A stretch of 38,986 nucleotides of DNA, taken from assembly GCF_003943505.1 (NCBI RefSeq), contig NZ_RJPS01000014.1:1-38986 (forward strand), read 5' to 3'. This document shows, in pieces, positions 25,625 through 34,341 of this stretch (position 1 is the stretch's first letter; each line of letters begins with the position of its first letter). Position numbers and translations under genes: made by a program. Origin of the DNA: Streptococcus cristatus (GTDB lineage: Bacteria; Bacillota; Bacilli; Lactobacillales; Streptococcaceae). Below the pieces are notes generated by a model, which was not told the DNA's origin, did not search any database, and was given only the letters and a program-made list of their open reading frames with translations.

Positions 25625-26359
25625 ATGGCAACTTATGAAACCTTTGCATCGGTTTACGATGCGATTATGGATGATTCTTTGTATGAGAAGTGGACGGAGT
25701 TCAGCCTGCGTCATTTTCCCAAGGATAAGAAAAAGCTGCTGGAGCTGGCCTGTGGTACGGGCATCCAGTCCATTTGTTTTAAGCAGGCTGGTTTTGATGT
25801 GACGGGGTTGGATCTGAGTCAGGAAATGCTGGATTTGGCAGAGAAGCGCAGCAGAGAGGCTGGTTTGGACATCCCCTTTATTCAGGGCAATATGCTAGAT
25901 TTGAGTGGCATCGGCCAGTTTGATTTGGTGACTTGTTACTCAGACTCGATTTGCTATATGGAGGACGAAGTGGATGTTGGTCAGGTCTTCGCAGAAGTTT
26001 ACCAGCATCTAAATGAGGGCGGTCGCTTTATCTTTGACGTACACTCGATTTACCAGATTGACGAGGTTTTTCCGGGCTATTCTTATCATGAAAATGCTGA
26101 AAAATTTGCCATGGTATGGGATTCTTATGCGGATGAACCGCCTCATTCCATCGTGCATGAGCTGACCTTCTTTGTCCAAGAGGAGGATGGGCGTTTCACG
26201 CGCCATGACGAGGTGCATGAGGAGCGAACCTATGAGATTTTGACCTATGATATCTTGCTGGAGCAGGCTGGCTTTAAGAACGTCAAGGTTTACGCGGACT
26301 TTGAGGACAAGGAGCCGACTGACAAGAGCGCTCGCTGGTTCTTTGTGGCGGAGAAATGA
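25625..26359 (+). CDS. Class I SAM-dependent methyltransferase (YqeM-like)
   Basis: 244 residues. SAM-binding motif I is [11 protein letters not shown] at about residues 39-49, motif II/post-I is [11 protein letters not shown], and motif III is [14 protein letters not shown]. It belongs to the YqeM group found in this operon in Firmicutes, and its substrate is unknown. GAAAGGAAAA precedes the ATG. The 75-bp gap to rsfS has a small hairpin (AGCC-TGCT-GGCT). The stop lies just before the tmcAL ATG, indicating coupling. Confidence 0.88.
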   Translation: MATYETFASVYDAIMDDSLYEKWTEFSLRHFPKDKKKLLELACGTGIQSICFKQAGFDVTGLDLSQEMLDLAEKRSREAGLDIPFIQGNMLDLSGIGQFDLVTCYSDSICYMEDEVDVGQVFAEVYQHLNEGGRFIFDVHSIYQIDEVFPGYSYHENAEKFAMVWDSYADEPPHSIVHELTFFVQEEDGRFTRHDEVHEERTYEILTYDILLEQAGFKNVKVYADFEDKEPTDKSARWFFVAEK

Positions 26360-26360
26360 G

Positions 26361-27455
26361 ATGACAGTCACCGGTATTATCGCAGAGTTTAATCCTTTTC
26401 ATAATGGGCACAAATATCTGCTGGATAAAGCTTCTGGTCTGAAAATCATCGCCATGAGTGGCAATTTTGTTCAGCGAGGGGAGCCGGCTATCGTGGATAA
26501 GTGGACTCGGGCACAGATGGCTTTGGAAGCTGGAGCGGATTTGGTCCTTGAGCTGCCTTTCTTGGTCAGCGTTCAGGCGGCAGATTTTTTCGCTAAGGGG
26601 GCAGTAGACATCTTAGAGAGGCTGGGTATCGAACAGCTGATTTTTGGGACCGAGGAAGTGCTGGATTATGAGAGTATTTCCAAGGTCTATGGTGAAAAGG
26701 CAGAGCAGATGGAGGCTTATCTGGCTGGCTTGCCTGATTCCCTATCTTATCCTCAGAAGACTCAGGCTATGTGGCAGGAGTTTGCAGGGCTCAATTTCTC
26801 AGGCTCCACTCCCAATCATATCTTGGGCTTGGCCTATGCCAAGGCTGTGGCGGGAAAGGCGATAAAGTTGTGCCCGATTCAACGTCAGGGGGCTGGTTAT
26901 CATTCATTATCAGCTGATCAGGAATTTGCCTCAGCAACGGCCCTTCGCCAGAATCTGGATCAGCCGGATTTTCTGAAAAAATTCACTCCATCTCATGAGC
27001 TGATTAAGATGGCACCCAAGGTGACTTGGTCGGACCTCTTTCCTTATCTCCGTTACCAGATAGTGACTTGTTCGGATTTGACAGACTTTTATCAGGTCAA
27101 TCAGGAGTTGGCCGTTAGGATTAGAGAGGCCTTGAAAAGCAGTGAGACCATAGAAGAGCTAGTTGAGCAGGTGGCAACTAAGCGCTATACCAAAGCTCGG
27201 GTTCGGCGTCTGCTGACCTATATCCTGGTCGGAGCTAGACAAGAAGAACTTCCGTATGGCATACATATTTTAGGCTTTTCCGAGCAGGGGCGGCAGCATT
27301 TGTCCAAGCTTAAGGGAAAGGTTGAACTGGTCAGCCGAATCGGCAAGGAGCCATGGGATAGTTCGACCCAGCAGGCTGACAAGGTCTATCAGCTGGGCAA
27401 TCCTGCACTTACGGAGCAGAATTTTGGACGCTTTCCACTACAAAATACTCTATGA
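26361..27455 (+). CDS. tmcAL: tRNA(Met) cytidine acetate ligase TmcAL (YlbM)
   Basis: 364 residues from the ATG at 26361, directly after the methyltransferase stop; the frame is open to 26247 but there it lies inside that gene. The nucleotidyltransferase motif [17 protein letters not shown] occupies the N-terminus, and [17 protein letters not shown] and [14 protein letters not shown] segments are typical. The enzyme adenylates acetate and acetylates C34 of elongator tRNA-Met. It closes the operon; a composite intergenic repeat begins 37 bp later. Confidence 0.93.
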   Translation: MTVTGIIAEFNPFHNGHKYLLDKASGLKIIAMSGNFVQRGEPAIVDKWTRAQMALEAGADLVLELPFLVSVQAADFFAKGAVDILERLGIEQLIFGTEEVLDYESISKVYGEKAEQMEAYLAGLPDSLSYPQKTQAMWQEFAGLNFSGSTPNHILGLAYAKAVAGKAIKLCPIQRQGAGYHSLSADQEFASATALRQNLDQPDFLKKFTPSHELIKMAPKVTWSDLFPYLRYQIVTCSDLTDFYQVNQELAVRIREALKSSETIEELVEQVATKRYTKARVRRLLTYILVGARQEELPYGIHILGFSEQGRQHLSKLKGKVELVSRIGKEPWDSSTQQADKVYQLGNPALTEQNFGRFPLQNTL

Positions 27456-27491
27456 TAGTATAGATAGATTTGAGAAATTTACTTGTAAATA

Positions 27492-27641
27492 GAGAGTGGG
27501 ACAGAAATCGGTAATTCGTTAGAATTCGATTTCGTCGTCCCACCTCCGCACAGTTGAGTAGGGCTGTAAAAGCTGATGGAATCAGCGTAGTAGAGCCCAC
27601 TCAACCACTGCGTCTTGCTTGACAATCCAAAGACAATTGAG
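27492..27641 (-). repeat. Family 1 intergenic repeat, copy C (inverted, truncated)
   Basis: Reverse complement of 5586-5760 over 150 bp. The ~25 bp terminal hairpin arm (complement of GAGGCTGGGACAAAAGTCC...) is missing, and the family 2 element starts exactly where it should be. Confidence 0.85.
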
Positions 27642-27800
27642 GAGGTTGGGACAAAAAGATTTCAATTTTTAAAAATCTTAATTATTAAGCCCTTCAAATC
27701 TATAATTAAATGCGAAAAGCGAACAAAGCAGAATTCTGATTACCAGAAAACTAGTTTTGTTCGCTTTTTATATTTGAGGTCGGACTTTTGTCCCAGACTC
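27642..27800 (-). repeat. Family 2 intergenic repeat, copy E (159 bp), terminator-like
   Basis: It is the reverse complement of 31278-31436, same length, with four differences. The ends are GAGGTTGGGACAAAAAG and the complement of GAGTCTGGGACAAAAG. The core holds a perfect 13-bp stem AAAAGCGAACAAA (27715-27727) with TTTGTTCGCTTTT (27756-27768), flanked by A/T runs, so it can act as a terminator on both strands. It directly follows the stop of the minus-strand VOC gene. Confidence 0.88.
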
Positions 27801-27803
27801 TTC

Positions 27804-28190
27804 TTATTCACTAAATCGTAGGAAATATCCATCTGGATCCAAAACCGCAAATTCATGTGGGTAGATAAAGCTATCCCCTACGCGAAATTCTCTTTTTGTC
27901 AGTTGACGATGGATGGGATAGTCAGCTTCCAGCAGTTTTTGGTGGAGCTGAGGAACATCCTCAATGCCAAAGGAAATATTGACACCGCGTCCGAAAGGAT
28001 AGGTCAGTTGTGCTAATTCTTCGGCGCTGCCTTCTTCTAACATGAGCTGACAGTCTTCAAGCGAGAGGAAGAGAAACTTCTCTTCGGGACGCTCGTATTC
28101 GACAGAGAAGCCCAGTAAGTCGCAGTAGAAGTGGCGCGACTGTTCGAGATCAGATACCACAAATTCGGGAATGACAGGCTGATAGTCCAT
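27804..28190 (-). CDS. VOC-family (glyoxalase/bleomycin-resistance-like) protein
   Basis: 128 residues made of the paired beta-alpha-beta-beta-beta modules of the VOC fold: VIPEFVVSDLEQSRHFYCDLLGF at the start (quoted in full only as far as the first module), then GVNISFGIEDVP and FAVLDPDGYFLRF. The last stretch is the typical end of the family, with the FAVLDPDG turn. AAGGAGG precedes the ATG, which is 11 bp after the exonuclease III stop, so it is the second gene of that unit. Members bind drugs or act as dioxygenases or isomerases; the role here is unknown. Confidence 0.85.
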   Translation of the reverse strand: MDYQPVIPEFVVSDLEQSRHFYCDLLGFSVEYERPEEKFLFLSLEDCQLMLEEGSAEELAQLTYPFGRGVNISFGIEDVPQLHQKLLEADYPIHRQLTKREFRVGDSFIYPHEFAVLDPDGYFLRFSE

Positions 28191-28201
28191 TGGATTCCTC
28201 C

Positions 28202-29029
28202 TTAAAGTTCAATTTCCATGACAATCGGCGTATGGTCTTGGCGTGCACCAGAGTCGATCATATCAGACTTGGTTACCTTGTCAGCCACGCGGTTGCTGGT
28301 CAGCCAGTAGTCGATTCTCCAGCCTGTGTTGTTGATTTTAGAAGTCTTGCTGCGTTGCGCCCACCAAGTGTATTGGTTAGGGATATCACCGTGCAAGTGA
28401 CGGAAGGTATCGGTAAAGCCTTTAGCCAGCAGGTTGGTGAAGCCGGCACGTTCTTCATCGGTAAAGCCTGGTGAACGGCGGTTGCTGGCAGGATTGGCCA
28501 AGTCGATTTCCTTGTGGGCTACATTGTAATCACCAGTTGCGAGGACTGGTTTTTGTTCATCCAGTGATGCCAAGTATTCGGCGTATTTGACATCCCAGAC
28601 CTGACGTTCTTCCAAGCGTTTGAGACCATCGCCAGCATTGGGTGTGTAGACCTGAGTGATGAAGAAGTCGTCAAACTCCAGTGTAATGATGCGGCCTTCG
28701 ACATCCATGGTTGACGGAGCGCCGATTTCTGGGAAGGTCACGATGGGTGTCAGCTCTTTTTTGTAGAGGAACATAGTTCCAGCATAGCCCTTGCGAGCTG
28801 GCTCTTGAGACGAACGCCAAGTGTTTTCATAGCCTGGGAAGAGCTCTTCTAAAATTTCAAGGTGTTTTTTAGTAGGGCCTTTAGCAGATAGCTTTGTTTC
28901 CTGAATAGCGATGATATCCGCATTTTCTGCTTGCAAGGTCTGAAGGACAGCCTGAGAGAGCTGAGCGCGTGCAGAATCACTGGTCAAGGCAGCGTTTAGA
29001 GAGTCAATGTTCCAAGAGATGAGTTTCAT
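28202..29029 (-). CDS. exoA: Exodeoxyribonuclease III
   Basis: 275 residues, normal for the ExoIII/APE1 family. Visible residues: Asn7 in KLISWNIDSL, the metal-ligand Glu in IAIQETKL, Tyr in QVYTPNAG, Asp/Asn in ATGDYNVAH, the WWAQRSK segment and the terminal His in RQDHTPIV. It cleaves abasic sites and degrades 3' ends during base-excision repair. AAAGGA precedes the ATG. It heads a two-gene minus-strand unit with the VOC gene, divergent from metG. Confidence 0.95.
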   Translation of the reverse strand: MKLISWNIDSLNAALTSDSARAQLSQAVLQTLQAENADIIAIQETKLSAKGPTKKHLEILEELFPGYENTWRSSQEPARKGYAGTMFLYKKELTPIVTFPEIGAPSTMDVEGRIITLEFDDFFITQVYTPNAGDGLKRLEERQVWDVKYAEYLASLDEQKPVLATGDYNVAHKEIDLANPASNRRSPGFTDEERAGFTNLLAKGFTDTFRHLHGDIPNQYTWWAQRSKTSKINNTGWRIDYWLTSNRVADKVTKSDMIDSGARQDHTPIVMEIEL

Positions 29030-29164
29030 AAAATGTCCTTTTCTAGTAGAAATTTCCTGAGTTTATTATACCAAAAGATAGAGTTGATTTATAGCAAAGT
29101 GATTGTAAGGCTATAAAAAAGGCTAGAGGATGGAGAAGTCCCCTCTTTCAATTGCTTGGAAATA

Positions 29165-29173
29165 TGATATAAT
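29165..29173 (+). promoter_or_regulatory. metG: Extended -10 promoter of metG
   Basis: TGATATAAT, hexamer 29168-29173, leader of only about 40 nt. There is no room for a T-box leader. Confidence 0.6.
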
Positions 29174-29219
29174 GAAGTGTTATCAAAAAAGGTTTCATTA
29201 GCCTTGAAAGGATTAAAAA

Positions 29220-31217
29220 ATGACTACAAAACAACCGTTTTATATTACGACACCTATTTACTACCCGTCTGGCAAGCTCCATATCGGGTCTGCCTATACG
29301 ACCATTGCCTGTGACGTCTTGGCTCGCTATAAGCGCCTCATGGGCTATGATGTTTTCTATCTGACTGGTCTTGATGAGCACGGTCAAAAAATCCAGCAAA
29401 AAGCTGAGGAAGCTGGTATCAGTCCTCAAGCTTATGTCGATGGTATGGCAGTTGGGGTCAAGGAACTCTGGCAACTCTTGGATATCTCTTACGATAAATT
29501 TATTCGGACAACTGATGACTACCATGAAAAGGTTGTAGCGGATATCTTTGAACGACTCTTAGCCCAAGATGATATCTACTTGGGTGAATATTCAGGTTGG
29601 TATTCTGTATCTGATGAGGAATTTTTCACCGAAAGCCAGCTGGCAGAAGTTTTCCGTGACGAAGCAGGAAATGTGACGGGCGGTATCGCTCCATCTGGAC
29701 ACGAAGTGGAATGGGTATCAGAAGAGTCTTACTTCCTTCGTCTCAGCAAGTACCAAGACCGCTTGGTAGAATTTTTCAAATCACAGCCCGACTTCATTAC
29801 GCCAGACGGTCGTCTCAATGAAATGTTGAAAAACTTCATCGAGCCAGGCTTGGAAGACTTGGCCGTTTCTCGGACGACCTTTACTTGGGGCGTGCCAGTG
29901 CCATCTAATCCTAAACACGTAATTTATGTCTGGATTGATGCCCTGCTTAACTATGCGACTGCTCTTGGCTACGGTCAGGATGATCACGCTAACTACGATA
30001 AATTCTGGAATGGAACAGTCTTCCACATGGTGGGCAAGGACATTCTGCGTTTTCACTCTATCTACTGGCCAATCCTTCTTATGATGCTTGATATTAAGCT
30101 GCCCGACCGCTTGATTGCTCACGGCTGGTTTGTCATGAAGGATGGCAAGATGTCCAAGTCTAAGGGCAATGTGGTCTATCCCGAAATGCTGGTAGAACGC
30201 TATGGTTTGGATGCATTGCGTTATTACCTCATGCGCAGTCTTCCTGTTGGTTCAGACGGAACCTTCACTCCTGAGGACTATATAGGTCGGATCAACTATG
30301 AATTGGCCAATGACCTCGGAAACCTCCTCAACCGTACGGTTTCTATGATTAATAAGTATTTTGATGGTCAAGTGCCAACTTATGAAGAAAATGTGACAGA
30401 CTTTGATGGAGCTTTGGCTCAGGTAGCAGCTCAATCTATTGCTGACTACTACAAACACATGGATGCAGTAGACTACCCACGCGCCCTAGAAGCAGTCTGG
30501 ACGCTCATCTCCCGTACCAATAAATATATCGATGAAACCGCTCCTTGGGTTCTGGCTAAGGATGATTCCAAGGTCAAAGAACTGGCAGCAGTCATGAGCC
30601 ACTTGGTAGCCAGCCTTCGTGTTGTGGCACACATGATTGAGCCTTTCATGATGGAAACCAGCAAGGCAGTCCTCAGCCAACTTGGCTTGCCTCAAGCAGC
30701 TTCGCTGGAAAACCTAGCAATTGACCAGCTCCCAGCAGGCCTGACAGTTGTAGAAAAAGGAACACCAATCTTCCCACGTCTGGATATGGAAGAAGAAATT
30801 GCCTATATCAAGGGACAAATGGAAGGCAACAAACCTGATGTTGAAAAAGAATGGAATCCAGAAGAAGTCGAGCTCAAACTTAACCGCAAGGAAATCAAGT
30901 TTGACGACTTTGATAAGGTAGAAATCCGTGTCGCAGAAGTCAAAGAGGTGTCTAAGGTTGAAGGTTCTGACAAGCTTCTTCAGTTCCGCTTGGATGCAGG
31001 AGACGGTGAGGACCGCCAAATCCTCTCTGGTATTGCTAAATACTATCCAAATGAGCAAGAATTGGTCGGTAAGAAAGTCCAAATCGTAGCCAACCTCAAA
31101 CCGCGCAAAATGATGAGCCGCATCAGCCAAGGTATGATTCTATCAGCCGAGCACGGCGACCAACTGACTCTCCTTACCGTGGACGAGAAAGTCCCAAATG
31201 GAAGTCTGATTGGGTAG
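29220..31217 (+). CDS. metG: Methionyl-tRNA synthetase
   Basis: 665 residues. The class I signature HIGS is at residues 21-24, KMSKS at about 310-314, and the C-terminal ~110 residues form an OB-fold tRNA-binding domain ([23 protein letters not shown]-like and KPRKMM segments). The connective peptide lacks the Cys clusters of the zinc-bearing class. It charges tRNA-Met, the substrate also modified by the TmcAL encoded upstream. GAAAGGA precedes the ATG. The transcript probably ends in the family 2 repeat 60 bp downstream. Confidence 0.97.
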   Translation: MTTKQPFYITTPIYYPSGKLHIGSAYTTIACDVLARYKRLMGYDVFYLTGLDEHGQKIQQKAEEAGISPQAYVDGMAVGVKELWQLLDISYDKFIRTTDDYHEKVVADIFERLLAQDDIYLGEYSGWYSVSDEEFFTESQLAEVFRDEAGNVTGGIAPSGHEVEWVSEESYFLRLSKYQDRLVEFFKSQPDFITPDGRLNEMLKNFIEPGLEDLAVSRTTFTWGVPVPSNPKHVIYVWIDALLNYATALGYGQDDHANYDKFWNGTVFHMVGKDILRFHSIYWPILLMMLDIKLPDRLIAHGWFVMKDGKMSKSKGNVVYPEMLVERYGLDALRYYLMRSLPVGSDGTFTPEDYIGRINYELANDLGNLLNRTVSMINKYFDGQVPTYEENVTDFDGALAQVAAQSIADYYKHMDAVDYPRALEAVWTLISRTNKYIDETAPWVLAKDDSKVKELAAVMSHLVASLRVVAHMIEPFMMETSKAVLSQLGLPQAASLENLAIDQLPAGLTVVEKGTPIFPRLDMEEEIAYIKGQMEGNKPDVEKEWNPEEVELKLNRKEIKFDDFDKVEIRVAEVKEVSKVEGSDKLLQFRLDAGDGEDRQILSGIAKYYPNEQELVGKKVQIVANLKPRKMMSRISQGMILSAEHGDQLTLLTVDEKVPNGSLIG

Positions 31218-31588
31218 AGACATTTGTAGCTTATGCTTTTAATTGCTAATATTGTTGTCTATCTTATTTAATGAAAAGAGGCTGGGACAAAAGTCCGACC
31301 TCAAATATAAAAAGCGAACAAAACTAGTTTTCTGGTAATCAGAATTCCACTTTGTTCGCTTTTCGCATTTAATTATAGATTTGAAGGGCTTAATAATTAA
31401 GATTTTTAAAAATTGAAATCTTTTTGTCCCAAACTCTTTTGCTGTAATAAGATTAGAAAAGAAGATTCTTCACTGAGTTGCTTTTCATCTAGCTTATTTA
31501 GAAGTTCCTAGATCGTTTAGGCTAGCGATTTGATGGCAATGAGGATAAGGAGGCGGTGTTGTATAATTGTTCTAAGATATGCCAATTC
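31218..31588. other. Intergenic stretch, holds one repeat and no gene
   Basis: The 371 bp between metG and the ferric-reductase-like gene contain repeat copy D and, after it, about 150 bp of A/T-rich sequence with no recognised gene or RNA. Confidence 0.6.
31278..31436 (+). repeat. Family 2 intergenic repeat, copy D (159 bp), terminator-like
   Basis: Inverted copy of 27642-27800. It begins GAGGCTGGGACAAAAGTCC, the same first 19 bases as family 1, then diverges into a core with the AAAAGCGAACAAA/TTTGTTCGCTTTT hairpin. It ends with GTCCCAAACTC. It is the likely terminator of metG. Confidence 0.88.
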
Positions 31589-32785
31589 TTATTTAAACTT
31601 AAAACCTTCATAGACCAGATCTGCTTTAGGATTGGTCTTTTTAAATTCGTTGGCTAGTTTATCCATCATCTTGACAGGTCCGCACATGAAGACAGTAGTT
31701 TGGTTGTCCAGAGGATAATTCTTGAAGTCCAAGTAGCCGGAGACTTTACTATCAACCAAATGAAGGTCAAACAGTGGATTCTTGGCTGCGTAGTCTTTGA
31801 GTAGGTCTAGGTAAACAGCATTTTCAGCTCCAGTATAAGCATAGTAGAAGCTGACTGGACGATTCAGATTAGGATTTTCGCGGATATAGGAGATGAAGGG
31901 TGTAATACCAATTCCACCAGCAATCCAAATCTGCTTTTCCTGCCCCTGGTCAAGAATCATGTGGCCATAAGCCCGGTCAATGGTGACCTTGGTTCCCTCT
32001 TGGATTTTGTCATACAGTTTCTTAGTGTGGTCACCAGAGTTCTTGATAGTAAAGTAGACGATACTGTCATGGCCACCAGAGATAGAGAAAGGATGCGGCG
32101 CTTTTTCAAATCCCTCTTGGAAAATCTTGATAAAGGCAAACTGTCCATACTGGTAGTCTAGCTTTTGACTGAGCTGGATCTTCAACTCCACAGTATCGTG
32201 GTTCAGTCGCTTGACTTGCAGGATTTTCCCCAGATGGCGAAAGGCCAAACTTTGGTAGAGGAAGATGATGTAAAAGCCAGAAGCTAAACCGATGATAGCG
32301 TATAATCCGACTACGAAGCCTAGCACGGTAGGTGTTAGGAGTCGACCGCCCATCAGCATATAAGCGTGGAAGAGACCAAAGATATAGGCCAAATAGACAA
32401 GGCGGTGAATCCAGCGCCAAGCCTCATATTTGATGTGCTTGCCAAGATAGGCCACCAGAACAATACTGACAAAGAGATAGATACCGACATTACCAAGCTG
32501 GCCTGCTAGATGAGAGCCCCAGAGACTGCCACCCATGGCAACGTTGTGGAGAGCGAGCAGGACGACGGAAAAGATAGCTGTAAACTTATGATAGGCGTAC
32601 ATCTTTTCGATGCCATTGAACCATTTTTCCAATAGGGCGTTCCGAGTCGCAAGTAAAAAGGTCAGCGAAAGGGTAGTTAAGGCCAGACCGGGTACGATAA
32701 AGTTGGTCATCCCAGCTGATGCCCAAGCATAGATGGTCAGGATTATGCTGACAGCGATAAGGGCGATTCCTTTGATAGATTTCAT
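31589..32785 (-). CDS. Ferric-reductase-like transmembrane flavocytochrome
   Basis: 398 residues from the ATG at 32785, with AGAAAGGAGA upstream; the longer frame to 32812 would start before that ribosome site. The N-terminal half has about six membrane helices with His residues in LLALHNVAM and WRWIHRLVYLAYIFGLFHAY that could hold haem. The C-terminal half is an FNR-type module: FAD-binding HPFSISGG, NAD-binding AGGIGITPFISYIRE, and terminal FMCGPVKMMDKL. It would pass electrons from NAD(P)H across the membrane to ferric iron, oxygen or another acceptor. It is a single-gene unit with a strong, operator-flanked promoter. Confidence 0.87.
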   Translation of the reverse strand: MKSIKGIALIAVSIILTIYAWASAGMTNFIVPGLALTTLSLTFLLATRNALLEKWFNGIEKMYAYHKFTAIFSVVLLALHNVAMGGSLWGSHLAGQLGNVGIYLFVSIVLVAYLGKHIKYEAWRWIHRLVYLAYIFGLFHAYMLMGGRLLTPTVLGFVVGLYAIIGLASGFYIIFLYQSLAFRHLGKILQVKRLNHDTVELKIQLSQKLDYQYGQFAFIKIFQEGFEKAPHPFSISGGHDSIVYFTIKNSGDHTKKLYDKIQEGTKVTIDRAYGHMILDQGQEKQIWIAGGIGITPFISYIRENPNLNRPVSFYYAYTGAENAVYLDLLKDYAAKNPLFDLHLVDSKVSGYLDFKNYPLDNQTTVFMCGPVKMMDKLANEFKKTNPKADLVYEGFKFK

Positions 32786-32820
32786 GATGTTCTCCTTTCT
32801 GATTTTTATCACTACTTAGT

Positions 32821-32891
32821 TGTAAATGAATTCATTACATTCTAACAAAGGAAAAACAAGCTGTCAAGACTGAGTTGTAATCATGCTACAA
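32821..32891 (-). promoter_or_regulatory. Near-consensus promoter flanked by two related inverted repeats
   Basis: On the minus strand: TTGACA (32867-32862), 17 bp, TAGAAT (32844-32839). Immediately downstream, at the likely start site, lies TGTAAATGAATTCATTACA (32821-32839), with a perfect 10-bp core ATGAATTCAT. Upstream of the -35 lies TTGTA-N7-TACAA (32875-32891). Both share GTTGTAA...TACA. This looks like a repressor-controlled promoter; the regulator is not known. Confidence 0.6.
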
Positions 32892-32929
32892 GTTGCTTCC
32901 AACTTTAGAGAATTCACTTATTAGCCATA

Positions 32930-32977
32930 AAAAACGCTCCTGAGTCTAGTTTTCTAGATTGTGGCAGGAGTGTTTTT
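32930..32977 (-). terminator. Terminator after the DUF2974 gene
   Basis: AAAAACGCTCCTG (32930-32942) pairs with CAGGAGTGTTTTT (32965-32977), one G-U, with an inner TCTAG/CTAGA hairpin. It lies between the DUF2974 stop and the next minus-strand promoter, and has A/T runs on both sides. Confidence 0.85.
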
Positions 32978-33016
32978 CTTTTATATTAGAGAGTTGTCAA
33001 GTGCTGTATTTATAGC

Positions 33017-34222
33017 TTATTGCTCATTGGGTTCATCTGTTTGAACAGGCTCATTACTTGTGAAAGAAAGATTCTTAGTGAATTCGGATAGATTTTCCTT
33101 GACTTCTTGAACAAGTTTGCTAGGCTTCAGCAGATTTATGTCTTCTTTCCAAGATTGGTAGCGCATGTCTACCAGTAGTTTGGCCAGGCGTGTCAGCATT
33201 TCCCGCTCCTGGTCTGTGAGAGCATTGGCATTTTCAAAAACAGCTAAGATTTTGTTGAAATTTTCCAGCTTGGTGAGGTCATTGATGGAGCTAATGCCGG
33301 CATCCAGGATGAGGCCGAAAAAGAGATCGAAAAAGTCTTTTAATTCCTCATCAGAAACGCTATCCACCCAATTTTTCAGAGTTTTATCTACTTGAAGGCT
33401 GTCTGGATTGAGGTTGTCCAGTAGGACAAAAGTCTGGCCACTGATCTGCCAAGTGAAGGTATCGTGCTGAGCCAGACCGCCGAAAGCTGTACTTTTGACA
33501 ATTTGAGCCTGCTTGGGTGTTTCGAGCATCATTCCGACGATAGAGCCCTGCGGAATGTATCGCTTTATCTTGTTTGAAATAGTTTGGTAGCCTTGACTGG
33601 TGATGACCGAGTGATTCAGTCCAGGGGCATCATAGCTGTAAATGCTCTGAATCCGCTCTTGATATTCTAGCTCAATCTGACTAGCGGCGTAGGAGGCTAG
33701 ATTTCCGCCCTTTGAGTGACCAGTCAGGATGAACTGGCCAGGCAGAGCATCCATGGCTTTTCGCAGATAATTGACCGCCGTTTTTTGAGCTGGTACCTGA
33801 TCCATATAGGTCATGTGGAAGTCCTCTTTCCAGCCGATAATGGAATCATCGGTTCCGCGGAAGGTCAGGACATAGGTCTCAGGCTTGATTTTGAAAATCA
33901 TAGCTGCAAATTGCTTTTGAACATCAGGATCAATGTCATTGACATAGCCCATGAGCTTGATATTTTTGAAGCGGGTGGAGCTGGCTACCTTTTCTAAAAG
34001 TTTCAGACGATTTTTAGTTACCAACATGGATAAATCTTGAGGCATTTTTTCAGCAGCTTCAAACAAGCGGCAAGTACAATCAGGGGACATCTGGTCAGAC
34101 ACAATCTGGTCAAAAGGCAGATAAGTTATCTCCGTCAGCATCAGCATATCCAGTTCATTAAAGGGGGTGTCGTAGATACTGTCGTAAGCTACTTGGTCTA
34201 GGTAATCAAAAATTATTCCCAT
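33017..34222 (-). CDS. DUF2974 (Mbeg1-like) lipase-fold protein
   Basis: 401 residues from the ATG at 34222, which has GGAGAT upstream. The four extra codons upstream lack a ribosome site. The N-terminus (MGIIFDYLDQVAYDSIYDTPFNELD type, with LTEITYLPFDQIV) is that of the DUF2974 family. A lipase-like centre follows: YVLTFRGTDDSIIGWKEDF, then the nucleophile elbow TGHSKGGNLASYAA with the Ser of GHSKG. The C-terminal ~120 residues are helical and acidic. There is no signal peptide, so it is cytoplasmic. An alpha/beta-hydrolase activity is inferred; substrate unknown. Confidence 0.85.
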   Translation of the reverse strand: MGIIFDYLDQVAYDSIYDTPFNELDMLMLTEITYLPFDQIVSDQMSPDCTCRLFEAAEKMPQDLSMLVTKNRLKLLEKVASSTRFKNIKLMGYVNDIDPDVQKQFAAMIFKIKPETYVLTFRGTDDSIIGWKEDFHMTYMDQVPAQKTAVNYLRKAMDALPGQFILTGHSKGGNLASYAASQIELEYQERIQSIYSYDAPGLNHSVITSQGYQTISNKIKRYIPQGSIVGMMLETPKQAQIVKSTAFGGLAQHDTFTWQISGQTFVLLDNLNPDSLQVDKTLKNWVDSVSDEELKDFFDLFFGLILDAGISSINDLTKLENFNKILAVFENANALTDQEREMLTRLAKLLVDMRYQSWKEDINLLKPSKLVQEVKENLSEFTKNLSFTSNEPVQTDEPNEQ

Positions 34223-34291
34223 ATTTATCTCCAATATTCTATCTTCTTCCAGTATAGCATAAGTGGGGCAGGTTGTCAGAAAGGAAAAAAG

Positions 34292-34338
34292 AAAAGAGCG
34301 GAAACCTGAAGATATCCTTCAGAATTTCCAGCTCTTTT
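34292..34338 (-). terminator. Terminator of the NRAMP-related gene
   Basis: AAAAGAGC (34292-34299) pairs with GCTCTTTT (34331-34338), with inner GGAAA/TTTCC and TGAAG/CTTCA pairs. On the minus strand it ends in a T run. Confidence 0.85.
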
Positions 34339-34341
34339 GAT

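Noticed and set aside
26247..26360. 38-codon N-terminal extension of TmcAL
   Set aside because: It lies wholly inside the methyltransferase gene in another frame, and the family motif begins right after the ATG at 26361.
28190..28474. Plus-strand open frames opposite exoA, and many similar ones opposite or inside other genes
   Set aside because: They lack start signals and show no recognisable domains; the opposite or in-frame genes explain the sequence.
29174..29219. T-box leader expected before an aminoacyl-tRNA synthetase gene
   Set aside because: The promoter lies about 50 nt before the metG ATG, leaving no room for a T-box, and no specifier or antiterminator sequence is seen.
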